From contig CM077597.1 in assembly GCA_039654915.1 (NCBI GenBank), positions 25,704,001 through 25,768,000 on the forward strand: a stretch of 64,000 nucleotides of DNA, written 5' to 3'. The translations under genes were made by a program, and so were the position numbers. Below, piece by piece: positions 1 through 10,361 of this stretch; the first letter of the stretch is position 1; each line of letters starts with the position of its first letter. Below the pieces are notes generated by a model. The model searched no databases. It saw only the letters and a list, made by a program, of their open reading frames with translations, and was not told the origin of the DNA. The stretch is from Aquilaria yunnanensis (lineage: Eukaryota > Streptophyta > Magnoliopsida > Malvales > Thymelaeaceae).

Positions 1-1262
1 TATTTTTTATGTAAGTAAAAATCATCACTTGGCAGCCCTTCACGAGGGAAAAATCATATCTGGAGCTGTAGGCATCGAAACTGAGGGATTCCAAATTGAT
101 TTGAAAGCTAACACATAGATCTTGAATTTTGGTTTATTTCACAAGCTAGTTTGATCATTTTCATTACCGAAATCTAATTATAGATGAGACCCTTCGTTAT
201 TTCGTATGCTGAAGAGTAGTTTCGGTAGAAAAATCATAACTTAAGCTACGGATGTCCGATTTGAATGAGCAAGCTATTGATTTAAAGCTAAAGAGGAGAT
301 CTACAACTTCTACGCTTTGAGGAAGAGCTGATCTGATGTCTATGATGGCCAAAAAATTAAAAGAAGTTGCGGCTCACCATTATTGATTTGTATTTACCTA
401 CATTTTACTATTTTATTTTTACCATTTCACCCACCCCAAAACTCTATAAATAGGCACCTTGGGGGGAGGGTGAAGGTTGCCATTTTCTTATGCCATTTTC
501 TTAGGCCTCCTTTATGTTCTTGTATTTTCTTTAGCTTTTCTTCTTTGTTCTTGTTCTTGTTTTCAATACCGAAGCTCTGTCCAAGTGTTTTCTCGTTCTT
601 GTTCTTGTTCTTTCCTTTGATCTTTCAATCTATGTTTATTTTATCTTTCTACATGTTGTTTACTTTTATTATGTCTAACTAATCTTCTTTTTGCTAAAGT
701 GAAAGGGTGAATCTTTTGGTGTAGAGGTTATGATTGATTTGAATGGATCACAATGTTAACGGTATTTTCTTCCTTAATCTATTTTAACTTCCCTCCTTGT
801 TAAGTAAGAGTCTTGATTCATCATAGTCAAATCATTAGCACAAAAGCTGCTTGATTCCCTCTGTAGAACATGGCTATGCCGGCTATATTGGAATCTTGAG
901 TTATTGTCGACAAAGATTGGCATGATGGATGCTTGAATCCATTAGCAAGTGTTGGCATTTTAAGATCAATGAATATTAATACTAAATAAATTCCCCGATT
1001 GGGACCTCCTTTATGTGTGGATCTCAATTGAGTGGTAAGATGGGCTAAAATTAATCATAACTGATATACTAAAAGTGGATCCCCTAACCATAGCTATTTT
1101 ATTTGAATTTCAATTTTAATTCACACTTGTTCACACTTTGCACCAAATACTTTCTCTCCTAAAATCCTGTAATTTGTATTTTTAATTCACTTCCCTGTGG
1201 TTCAACACTTGGACTCCCGAGATTTTATTACTTGTGACAACCTACACTTGGGTTACAACTAC
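1..1262 (+). other. Decayed LTR-retrotransposon sequence
   Basis: No credible protein is present. A TATA box (445-454) sits in a setting typical of plant LTR promoters and is followed by a pyrimidine-rich leader. At about 1190-1255 there is a stretch of the type found near the 3' end or leader of many plant LTR elements (a 'ccctgtggttc' motif, then 'gacaacctacacttggg'). I cannot find both ends or a paired LTR, so the family is unknown. Confidence 0.4.
445..454 (+). promoter_or_regulatory. TATA box of LTR-like promoter
   Basis: TATAAATAGG is preceded by CTC and followed by a G-rich then T/C-rich leader, the usual layout of a plant LTR promoter. No intact gene follows it. Confidence 0.4.
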
Positions 1263-3850
1263 TAGAGTGCAGCAATTCACTATGACTCACTCTCATGGGC
1301 TCTTAGTGATTCAAGGCCATCATTTAGTAGCTCAACTTTAAGGACTCACTAGGTAATTCCAACTGCCTTAGCTTTAACAATCTTACCTTGGAGTTTTGGT
1401 TGTTTTCTTGGCTACCTACTTATTCAAGAGTCTTTTTTTGTCATCAGCTGGCCACACTTAGACTCTTAAACTACTTAGGTAAATTCTTACCCCTTAGGAA
1501 AATAAAGAATCCCATACACTTCTTAGGCTTAGCAAGCTTACTTAATTTCTCAACAAACCTCAACTTTCAGTTGCCTAGAACCCACTAATAAGGATATTAT
1601 CTGTACTGACACTTAGCTCCATCTTGAGCTTCTGTATATTTATAACCTTAACTCTGCATTTATACCCATCTAAACCTTTGCCAATTCTTTCCATTTATCT
1701 GGACCCTTTAATAATGGAGTACACTTTGGACCTTAGGGTCTTTTTTTACGAACCTTTGGGTTAACTTAGGTCTACACTCTTAGCCTTTTGACTTTAAGCT
1801 TTCTTAGCTCTTTCAAACTCACAATGAGCCCCCACTATCTAAAATGGTTGAACTCCCAAGCATTCGAGAACGCTGCTCAATTTACTTTCACTCTTCATGA
1901 GCAACCTTAGGTCAACATAGGCCATAACAAAAAAAAAACTAGCAAAAGTCTACTACTTTGAGTTCATTCTTTCTCCATGGGTGTTCTTATCAACTATAGG
2001 TCTCGATTTTAAAACCATTTAGGATGACTCCTTTCTAACTTACATGGGTTATCCTTAAAGCCATTGGTTAATGGTGCTTTCATGGTTCTTCCTTACACTC
2101 CCATATAAGGTTGTAATTCCCTAAGGATCCAGATATTACCTTTTTGGTCTTTAAGGCTCAGGTTAATTCTTGAACCTTGACCAACTTACCAAATTCAATG
2201 GATTCCCCTCCTTAAGGAACCACACCTTTAAAGACAACTTCACAGTTTTGAGACCTACGGGTTATGGTCTTTAACTTTCACTTAACTGACTTCCCGAAAT
2301 CACTGCGAGTCCTTAGGGTACCACTTACTTTTCTTCACTCGCAACTTCAAGTTATTAAAGTTAACTCTTGGCTTTATAAGCCTTCTTACCTTAGTTGCAA
2401 GTGCTCAAAGAATTCATCCTCACCTTGCTTGGTAACCCTTGGTAACTTTTGTGCAATACTTATCAAAATTGGACCAGTCATATTTGTCTTAAAGTTGTCC
2501 TTCCTTAAACTGTCCCTATATTGCATAAAGTACTCCTTGCACCATTGGTACAAGTTCGATCAACTTAAGGCTTAACTCATGGCGTGACTTACCAACATTC
2601 TATACAAGCCACCCTTACCTTTACGATACTTCCAAGGGTCACTTATGACCAGCACAGATAAGTCAGTTCTTATGCCCCCTAACCGATCGTCTTCCTAAGC
2701 ATTACCACACCAACAATAAACCACAACCATAGATCACTACATACCTGCTACCACTAAGCTTATAGGCAAAACCTTGACAACTTAAAGGGTATAAACAAAA
2801 CTTACCCTTTTTGGGCTCTTATGGGTTCACATACCCACACCTCCTTCTCAATCCTAGCTTTCTAGGCAAGCTAGTCACAACCACAGACATAGTAGTTTAA
2901 ACAATAAAACTACTTACCACTATGCTGTAAACTTAAAGGTACCTCTTTTGTTGTCTGCTCCTTGACCAACCAATTGGTCTGAGTAAGCCTTATTGGTTGG
3001 CTTTAAGTACTGGCGGTGCTTCCTAAGTGATTGAGGCATTCTTGAGCTTAGCCATGTTCAAGCGTTGACCTTGAGCATATTTATGCTTTTAGTCCTTTAC
3101 CAACCTTAGTTTTCAAACACCTAGCACATAGCCCTCAATTTCGGTTCATGTTATTCTTCCTTAGTTCTTCTTTGGGTTTCATAGACCCCAAATTAAATGA
3201 TCCTTACCTGAGTTCTTGTTTTAGGCCTCAACTTACCTTGGGGTGGTGATATTATTCTCTTGGCTCGAGTGCACACATGGTCCTAATGCATCCGAGCCCT
3301 TACCCCATGGTCCATTACTATCTTCTTGTCCATGTCACCCTTTCCCTTAGGTAACAATGGTTTACTTGGCCTTGGTTTAGTGCTCCTTGGCCCTTACCAT
3401 TGGGCCCTCTAACTACTCATCAAATTCTATCCTTATCCATATAAATGTAGACATTTCCTTGACCTTTGTCTTGCCCTCAGGGTGGAGATTCCTCCCTTGG
3501 TCTCAGTGTACTAGTATGCCTTAGCACACTTCAACCCTTACCCAATAGGCGTCAACCATGCCCTCCCCTTTTCAAAGGTTGGGCATGCTCCTTGGGCCAC
3601 TCAGGCCATAGTGCCATTTGGACTATGCAACAAAATTGCCACCTTCCCTATGGGTAACACCATGAGGCCACTTGGACCTTTGCTAGGTCCCCTACCTCAA
3701 TACAAGAACCTTACCAAGTTCCCGTTAATATACCTGCAACCAAAGCAAGATAATAACTTCATGAATACTTATAAGTAGTACTAACCACACTTAACATAAG
3801 GGCAAACCTAGATTTTAGTCTCTTATTGCCTCTACTAGGACCATTGACCT
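1263..3850. other. No gene seen; decayed repeat
   Basis: Low-complexity sequence rich in CTTA/CCTTGG on the plus strand. All open frames are short and resemble nothing I know. It may be the decayed interior of the minus-strand element whose primer site is at 3851-3862, but I could not read gag or pol in it. Confidence 0.4.
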
Positions 3851-3862
3851 ACTCTAATACCA
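3851..3862 (-). other. Primer-binding-site relic (tRNA-iMet type)
   Basis: On the minus strand this reads TGGTATTAGAGT, close to the TGGTATCAGAGC primer site used by many plant LTR elements. It lies two bases from a ...ATAACA terminus (plus strand TGTTAT from 3865), as expected for the end of a 5' LTR on the minus strand. Confidence 0.45.
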
Positions 3863-4541
3863 ATTGTTATAGAATATGGCCCAAGTGCCCTAATTTACTA
3901 ACACTAGTAGGCTCTTTAAGAACTATGATCCCGCTTAGGTTATAATTGGCTCGTTATTACTGGTGAAGTATCTTAAATCATTACGTGCAACTAGTTACTT
4001 AGCCTCCCCTACATAGGAAATATGCATGCATCATCCTGGCTATGCAATAACAATAAATAAAATAACATTGAAACTAGTGCCATAGCAATTAATGAAAACA
4101 CAACTCTAAACAAGCCAAGGCGTAAAACTTTATTTGCTTTAACTTCAAGTAATAACTATTTGCATACATCTTAATCTTATATGCACCCAAATGTTACCCT
4201 AGTGTTATACACACCAATGCACACTAGTAAAGGCAATCTATTTATATGAAAATACCATACATAAAGAAGAAACAACATATATCTACTAAGATCCATCATT
4301 AGCTTTTCACCCAAGCAAGCTAGCTTCAAGTAATGAGTACCACTTTCCTTGTACACACTTAGCCTCAAACTATAAGGCAAACACCTTAGTCAGTACTAAC
4401 TTATATGACAAGTAGCTTAGAAACTTAAAGATTCTTACTTAGAGAGCACCTTTAAACCAATAAAATATACCCATAATAGCTGCCCTTTACCAATTGTGAA
4501 GCCTGAGTAGCCCGCTTAATACCTAGACAAAACTTAAAAGG

Positions 4542-4706
4542 TGTAACACCCCCATGTCCCACATGGGTGAATTGTGGGAAGCCTTATGTGGATATATAGG
4601 CTTCAATTCCAGAATATAAGCACCTAGCGCTTATCCTTTTCCAAAGGATAGCCCATGTGGTGTGGGCAGGTGTTTCGTTGACCGGTTCTGGATTTGGGTC
4701 GTTACA
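4542..4706 (+). repeat. TRIM 5' LTR
   Basis: 165 bp, TGTAACACC...CGTTACA. Contains the palindrome CCCATGTCCCACATGGG. A short AT-rich GGATATATAGG could act as a TATA box. Confidence 0.95.
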
Positions 4707-4708
4707 GA

Positions 4709-4720
4709 TGGTATCAGAGC
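4709..4720 (+). other. TRIM primer-binding site, tRNA-iMet
   Basis: TGGTATCAGAGC, identical to the primer site of the Tekay-type element at 10227-10238, two bases after the LTR. Confidence 0.95.
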
Positions 4721-4893
4721 CGACCCGGGACCACGATGGTGTGGCATAATGGGTATGCACATGCATCATCTACCGGGACTGATCCTGGATTCGAGAGGCT
4801 ACTTGGCCAGGGGCTAAGTAGTCCGATTAAAGAGGTTACTTGGTCCGGGGAACCAAGTAATCCGATTGACCCCAACGGGGACGTTGGGTACAT

Positions 4894-4904
4894 AAGGGGG
4901 GGAG
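4894..4904 (+). other. TRIM polypurine tract
   Basis: AAGGGGGGGAG, two bases before the 3' LTR: the expected plus-strand priming site. Confidence 0.85.
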
Positions 4905-4906
4905 TT

Positions 4907-5071
4907 TGTAACACCCCCATGTCCCACATGGGTGAATTGTGGGAAGCCTTATGTGGATATATAGGCTTCAATTCCAGAATATAAGCACCTAGCGCTTATC
5001 CTTTTCCTAAGGATAGCCCATGTGGTGTGGGCAGGTGTTTCATTGACCGGTTCTGGATTTGGGTCGTTACA
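4907..5071 (+). repeat. TRIM 3' LTR
   Basis: 165 bp, 163 of 165 identical to the 5' LTR by eye, which implies a recent insertion. Confidence 0.95.
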
Positions 5072-6030
5072 AAAGGTGAGTACTCTAAAGTACTCAGTAA
5101 AGGATTCGGTACCTACAGGAGGAAACAAATACAAGCATGTGAAGCACAACAAGCATATAAATAAAAAAAACAAACAAAACAAACAAGCAACAAACAACAC
5201 AACTAGAAACAAGAATAAAAACAAAAAACAATGCAAATAATGGATGGATGGATGAATGAGTAAAATATGCATATGCAAATGCACTTAGGACTTCTTTATA
5301 CCCGTAGGTGCTAGACTTGCTGTGAGGTATTACGGTTATGGAACTTGGATACTAGCCCTCGTATCCTATGCTAGCACTTAACTAACCTCATGAAGTCTTC
5401 TTATGGGCACGTCAAAGTAAGTCACTGCTTACTTAACCCTTGCCCGCCTTTGACAAGCTACTTAGAATAAGTCATCACTGGCTCCCATCTTGCCCATCTC
5501 TTCCTTTAACTACGTGTAATCTTGCACAAAACTTGCTTAATCTTCTAATCCCTAAAGCTAATTCATATAGGTCTTGTTTTTACTTCATTCCTACATGTAA
5601 TACTGTATTTATATGCATTATTTGAGCTCAATTAACTTAAATCCCTTGCCTCAAATCATCTTCAAAGCAAGAAGCAAGCAACAAGCACACATGAGCTCAA
5701 TGGAGTTTCTTTGAGTTATAAGCTTGAATTCAACCAAATCGGACACCAAGGGCATGAAATTATGACCATTTCTAACCATTTAACAAGTTCAAAACTAACC
5801 CATAAGGATTATAGATGCTTACCTTAGGGTTCCAACCCAAAACTTGCAAGAACAACTCCAAATATACCAAACACACAAAAAATGAGCTAAGGGCTTGTTG
5901 TAATGGCTTTAGGACCTTCAATTTTCATGAAAATTTGGGTGATTTGGGAGGTTTGATGAGGAGGAGCTATGGAGGGAGGAGAGCTACGAAAATGGTGGAT
6001 GAGGGAGATGATGAATAGTTCCATCTCCTT

Positions 6031-6040
6031 CTTTTATATA
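6031..6040 (-). promoter_or_regulatory. TATA box of minus-strand LTR relic
   Basis: The minus strand reads GGCTATATAAAAGAAGG followed by a leader-like stretch. It probably belonged to the decayed LTR spanning 3865 to about 6540. Confidence 0.4.
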
Positions 6041-6540
6041 GCCAACCTCTCCAACTTAGCCCAATTCTTTTTTACTTGTCACTTTGGCCCTCAAACTTAA
6101 CTTTGATTCACTTAGGCCACTTAAACCTACACTAAACCATCCTTCTTAGTCCCAAGCAAGGTTTTTATTACCCAAATACTTTGCCATTAAGTCACTTAAG
6201 CCATTATAAGACATAATAGCTAATTTTCTTACTTTGTGCAATTTTCACCCTTCATCTTCACTTTTGGTTCAAATAGCTAGAAACACATATGGTCTTAACT
6301 TAATTAGCTCAAAACACTTGCATGAACCTAATTCCACTGAAATTACGGTCATGCCACTGACATTTTTTGCTTATTAGGTACCAATTTCACCTTGGAATTT
6401 AACTTAACCTTACTTAGCTTGCTTTCCTTGCTTAATAAAACTTATTTGATGAAAAATAACTTTGGATTTACTTACCTTGGCATCTGAACTAGGGGAAATA
6501 CTTGGATAGCCTTTATAATTATCACATGTATTACTCTAGT

Positions 6541-7390
6541 CAAAAGTTTTTTACTTATGGTGGTGTCCTAGGCTGGTAACGATGAGGGCCTATTAAGGGG
6601 TGAGTTATCAAAACTGCCTTTGCTTGAGAGAAACAAGAGACCACCTCGACAAGCTCTATCATCATCAATGACTCTACTTAGGAATGCACCTAGACATCTT
6701 CTCTAAGAACTTTTCCCATTTCCTTGTTTCTAGATAGGGAGGGGCAGATGATTTGAATAATCACTCCTTCAAAGTAGCAGTGGTAGCTGCGTTGTTGGGA
6801 GCTAAATCAACACCACCAATACGTGAGGCCTCTACCAACTCCCATGCTGTGTGACCGAAGCACTCCTCAACACTTCCCCATGAGTCCTATTGTGAAGACT
6901 CAATGAAGAGTAACTTCCTTTTTGCCTAGGCACACCCCAGAAAGTTTAATTGGCTAAAGTTAGAGCTTCTGTAGGCCCACATGGCCAGTAAGGCAGGAAC
7001 CATTACATTGGTGACTACAAAGGCTACACCCCAGACAGGAACATTGAATTGGTCTAATCAGAGCAAGTCAGATAAGAGTAAGCTGGGTGATGTAGGGTAG
7101 ATAGGAACTAGAACCAAAAGAGAGAACAAAAAGGAAAAGAAAAAAAAAACAAAGGAAGGAAAATTTCTCTTAATTTAATAACATCAAAAACTATCTCCAA
7201 AGGCCTTGTTTCCCCAGTTAATAAAGTTGGAAAGCATAAAGGAAATAATAATAAAAGAAAACAAGTAAACTATTAAGGAAACAAATAAACTTAGCAAGGA
7301 AAAAGATAGCAAAGAATCCTAACTGAAACTTATTTCCTAATTCTATGCCCAAAATAAGTTTGCCTAAAGTCTTTTAAGTATTGCATCATT
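6541..7390. other. No gene seen
   Basis: AT-rich sequence with an A-rich stretch near 7130-7290. No frame or repeat boundary could be supported. Confidence 0.4.
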
Positions 7391-7705
7391 CTCCCTTGGT
7401 TGAAAGAAACTTGATTCCATTGAATGTGACTATAAATAGCAATCTAAAAGCTTTGGGTCCAACTCACAAAGGTCTTCCTTAAACTTCCAAATAGCATCTG
7501 AAGGTGGGCATTTCTTGTTTAAAATTGGCACTCTTTGAGGCATTGTCCTTTGATTTTGTAGATTTGATCAAGCCCAATCCATCTTCCTTAAATTTTCTAG
7601 ACTTCGGTGTGTTGTTATCACCATTTCTAGATTTGCCAACAGCTTTGATGAATTGTCAGTTGTTCTACTGCTACCAATTTTGGGAGTCTGATCCTTTTTC
7701 TAAGT
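7391..7705 (-). pseudogene. Possible continuation of PDS5-like fragment
   Basis: When the Tekay-type element and one TSD copy are removed, this stretch directly continues the minus-strand PDS5-like segment at 17558-17985. One minus-strand frame reads as a lysine/serine/asparagine-rich, low-complexity peptide, like the basic tails that follow the Tudor domain in plant PDS5 proteins. There is no domain to anchor it, so the call rests on position and composition. Confidence 0.3.
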
Positions 7706-8740
7706 GACTATGTTACGGCCCTTCTAGTGGGAGGTAAGGACTTTAGAATTTAGTGTAGAAGTTTAATTTAAGTTTGCCTAGCAAGAATTAAGAAGTTTGC
7801 CAAAGTTCACTAAGTTCCGACAAGAATAAAGCTCTGAACTAAGTTCAGGGGCAAAATGGTAATTTTGCACCCTGAGTGGCCGGGACGAGTCCCGAGTGTT
7901 TTAAAATGAATTTTTAGAACTTAACTTTTAACCTTAACTCAAACTCAACAAAAAGACAAGGATTTAATCAAGAACTGTTAAGTTACAAAGATGGGGGACC
8001 TAATTGCACTTAACTTGAAACCTTGGTGATCTTGGTTGCTAAGTGAGGCTTTAAGAAGGGAAAGAGGGGGAGAAGCTGCCATTAACACGTTCTTAAGCTT
8101 CCCTCACTCATTTCTCTCTCAAATTGAACTTGGAATCAAGTGATCTTGGTGTCAAGAGGCGCAATTAAGGGTGTTTAAGCTTGGAGGATGCATTTTCAAG
8201 CTTGAATCCTTGTTTTTGAAGCTTGAAAGGGCGTTTTTCTCCATCCCCTGTTTTTGAACGAGGTATGATTTATGTTCTTGATTGAATTCGTGCTATTTGG
8301 TTGATTGGAAGCTTGGGTTTTGGTTGAAAGATGTGTTTTTGATGTTTTAGAGCTTTGTTTTGGTTTGAAATTGTGTAGAACTTTGGAAGCTTGTTTGAAA
8401 GAGGAAGGGTTCGAATTCTTGCTTGTTCTTGGTGTTAAGGTAAGGGAGAAAGTGTTTTTAAGTTGTTGGATTGCTTTTGGATTGAAATGGATTGAGAAAG
8501 TTGAGTAATTTTTGGTTATGGTATGAAGAAACGTTTTGGGAATTATGATGGACTAGCTAAATTCGAAGGATTGGTTTGATGTCTCTAATGCATCATAGTT
8601 TAGCTTTGATAGTTGGTTTTGTTCCTTGCAACATGTACTTCATGTGTATGAAATTTGGTAACTTTTGATGCATGTTTGCTATATGTATTTGGTTGCCAAA
8701 GTTCATAGCAGCAATCGGCCAAATTCTGCATTTCTGCAGA

Positions 8741-8867
8741 ATTGGCGACACAGCGCCAATTCGCCCGACGATTGGCGACGCGTCGCCAATTCATTTTTCG
8801 GTCACAGAGCGTTTGTTCGTTGGCGACGCGTCGCCAATTCCTTTTGCCTTTGGCGACGCGGCGCCAA
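8741..8867. repeat. Cluster of four GC-rich palindromes in 5' LTR
   Basis: A 20-bp perfect palindrome centred on GACGCGTC with ATTGGC/GCCAAT arms lies at 8771-8790. An 18-bp perfect copy lies at 8820-8837. Two imperfect copies flank them (8741-8760 and about 8850-8867). These are very GC/CpG-rich against an AT-rich background. Confidence 0.9.
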
Positions 8868-9295
8868 CACCTAAAAATGGGGGGGTTTGACTTTTTGCTG
8901 CGTTGATCCGACCGAGACTACGGAAGGTTCGGAACGTGCCTAAGGGTCCCAGGATCCCGATGGTACTCCGAGACTTCCGAAAGTCCCACCGGAAGTATGA
9001 GTTTTCTTGAACTGTTTGAGGTAAGTAAGTTTCTTAGGCAACAAGTAAGGAAACAAATGTTGCAATTGAACTTAATTAGCTATCAATAGCTCAGGTGAGA
9101 GGTTTAGAACCCTCGTCGGCCTAGCCGTGCCGGAGCCACGAGGCCACGAGGCGAAACCTTGTTCATCTAGTTTACATCAAAGAGGCCCTGCGGCCTAGTC
9201 TACAAGTCCCGTCATAAATTCCCCTGCATAACAACTAGGTGAGAGGTTCTATGTTTGAATGAGGCTTGCTAAGGTTCGCCCTTGAGCCATATGAT

Positions 9296-9397
9296 AGGTT
9301 GCTAAGTGATAGCGCTTGGCCTATATGTCAGGTTGCTAAGTGATTGCGCTTGGCCTGTATATGTGTCAGGTTGCTAAGTGATTGCACTTTGCCTGAT
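9296..9397 (+). repeat. Three-unit tandem repeat in 5' LTR
   Basis: Three units of roughly 30-37 bp sharing 'aggttgctaagtgat' followed by 'gc(g/a)ctt(g/t)gcct'. The same array is in the 3' LTR at about 16629-16730. Confidence 0.8.
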
Positions 9398-10226
9398 ACA
9401 GAGGACTACTTGAGGAGAGGTTTACGGACCTAGTATATATATATGACTAGTACCCTCATGCTGTGTGAGCTCGCAGCCAGAGTCCTAGCTTTTTCTTGCA
9501 GGTACATCGAAGACCCTTACTGAGAATGTTGAATTCTCACTCCCTGTTTGTTATGCAGAGTCTGGAGTAGCAGGACCGGATAATCGCTGAGGATTATCAC
9601 GGTAGTACCTTTTTGTCTGTAAAGGTATGGTAGTTGAGAAACTTTAAGTTTCTAGCTTGCTTAAGTGTTTAGTTGGTCTGTTGGTCAGGCTGTGGTACTA
9701 ACTTGCTTCTTCCTTTGGCTGCAGAGCCTAGTAGCACTTGGCAAAGGACTTGTGAGACTCGCCACTGGGACAGGAGTCCAAAGTGGGAGCTAGGGTAAAA
9801 GATCTCAGCAAAGTCTTGTATTTTGATACAGTACTTTATTTTGCCTCCAGTATTTATGTTATAAAGAGTCCTTGACTCAGGGGATTGTTCTCTGGGTGAG
9901 AGCATTAATTACTTATGTATAAATGCTTTCACGAGCGGTGTATGTGTAGTTAATCACTCAAAGGTTGATTTTGATATGCTTTGGCATTTTATATTTATTT
10001 ATATAGAATTTTACTTAGCCGGCTAAATGTCTAAATGATTAAATGTTTTATGGTTTTAATAAACCAAGTCAAAGCATAAGTGCATACATATTGCATTTCT
10101 AGGTTAATCAACTAGTAGCATTGGATTTAATCCACACACATAACCAGCTAGCCAATTACAATCCACCGTGAGACAAACGCTCACAGGGTATCCCGGGCAG
10201 GGGCACGGGGATCGTGTCAGTGTTTT

Positions 10227-10238
10227 TGGTATCAGAGC
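10227..10238 (+). other. Primer-binding site, tRNA-iMet
   Basis: TGGTATCAGAGC, seven bases after the 5' LTR end. The sequence matches the 3' end of initiator methionine tRNA. Confidence 0.93.
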
Positions 10239-10361
10239 TAAGGGTTTATTTCATAGATATTGGAGGCTTAGACTGAGATCTAGTAGTAAAGTCCAAGTGC
10301 TAGGAAGTTAGTACTGACCAACATCTGGGGAAATATCATCTGGTTGTGGTTGCAGGTTACC

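Larger units (their letters stand above)
4542..5071 (+). mobile_element. Intact TRIM (miniature LTR retrotransposon)
   Basis: A complete 530-bp element with two 165-bp LTRs (4542-4706 and 4907-5071) that differ at only two positions by eye and run TG...CA. A tRNA-iMet primer site (4709-4720) follows the first LTR after two bases. A polypurine tract (4894-4904) lies just before the second LTR. A perfect 5-bp TSD AAAGG flanks it (4537-4541 and 5072-5076). The 200-bp interior has no protein, so the element must depend on enzymes from another element. Each LTR starts with a hairpin-forming palindrome (CCCATGT...ACATGGG). Confidence 0.95.
3865..6540 (-). mobile_element. Probable decayed LTR, minus strand
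   Basis: One end is set by the primer-site relic at 3851-3862. A minus-strand TATA box (6031-6040) is followed by a leader-like stretch. The far end is approximate because no TSD or partner LTR was found. The TRIM at 4542-5071 is inserted in it. No coding sequence is seen. Confidence 0.35.
7711..10219 (+). repeat. Tekay-type 5' LTR
   Basis: 2,509 bp, from TGTTACGG to GTGTCA. Holds a cluster of GC-rich palindromes (8741-8867) and a three-unit tandem repeat (about 9296-9397). Short open frames inside it are not supported as genes. Confidence 0.95.

Noticed and set aside
3466..3657. 63-codon frame as part of a decayed gag
   Set aside because: No recognisable gag residues on either strand.
4542..4706. 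Cassandra-type TRIM with a 5S rRNA-like promoter
   Set aside because: I could not see the 5S A-box/C-box sequence in the LTR.
4694..4984. 96-codon frame spanning the TRIM
   Set aside because: Runs across LTR and interior of a non-coding miniature element.
8305..8508. 67-codon frame repeated identically at 15638-15841
   Set aside because: Repeated because it lies in both LTRs; no motif and no expression signal.
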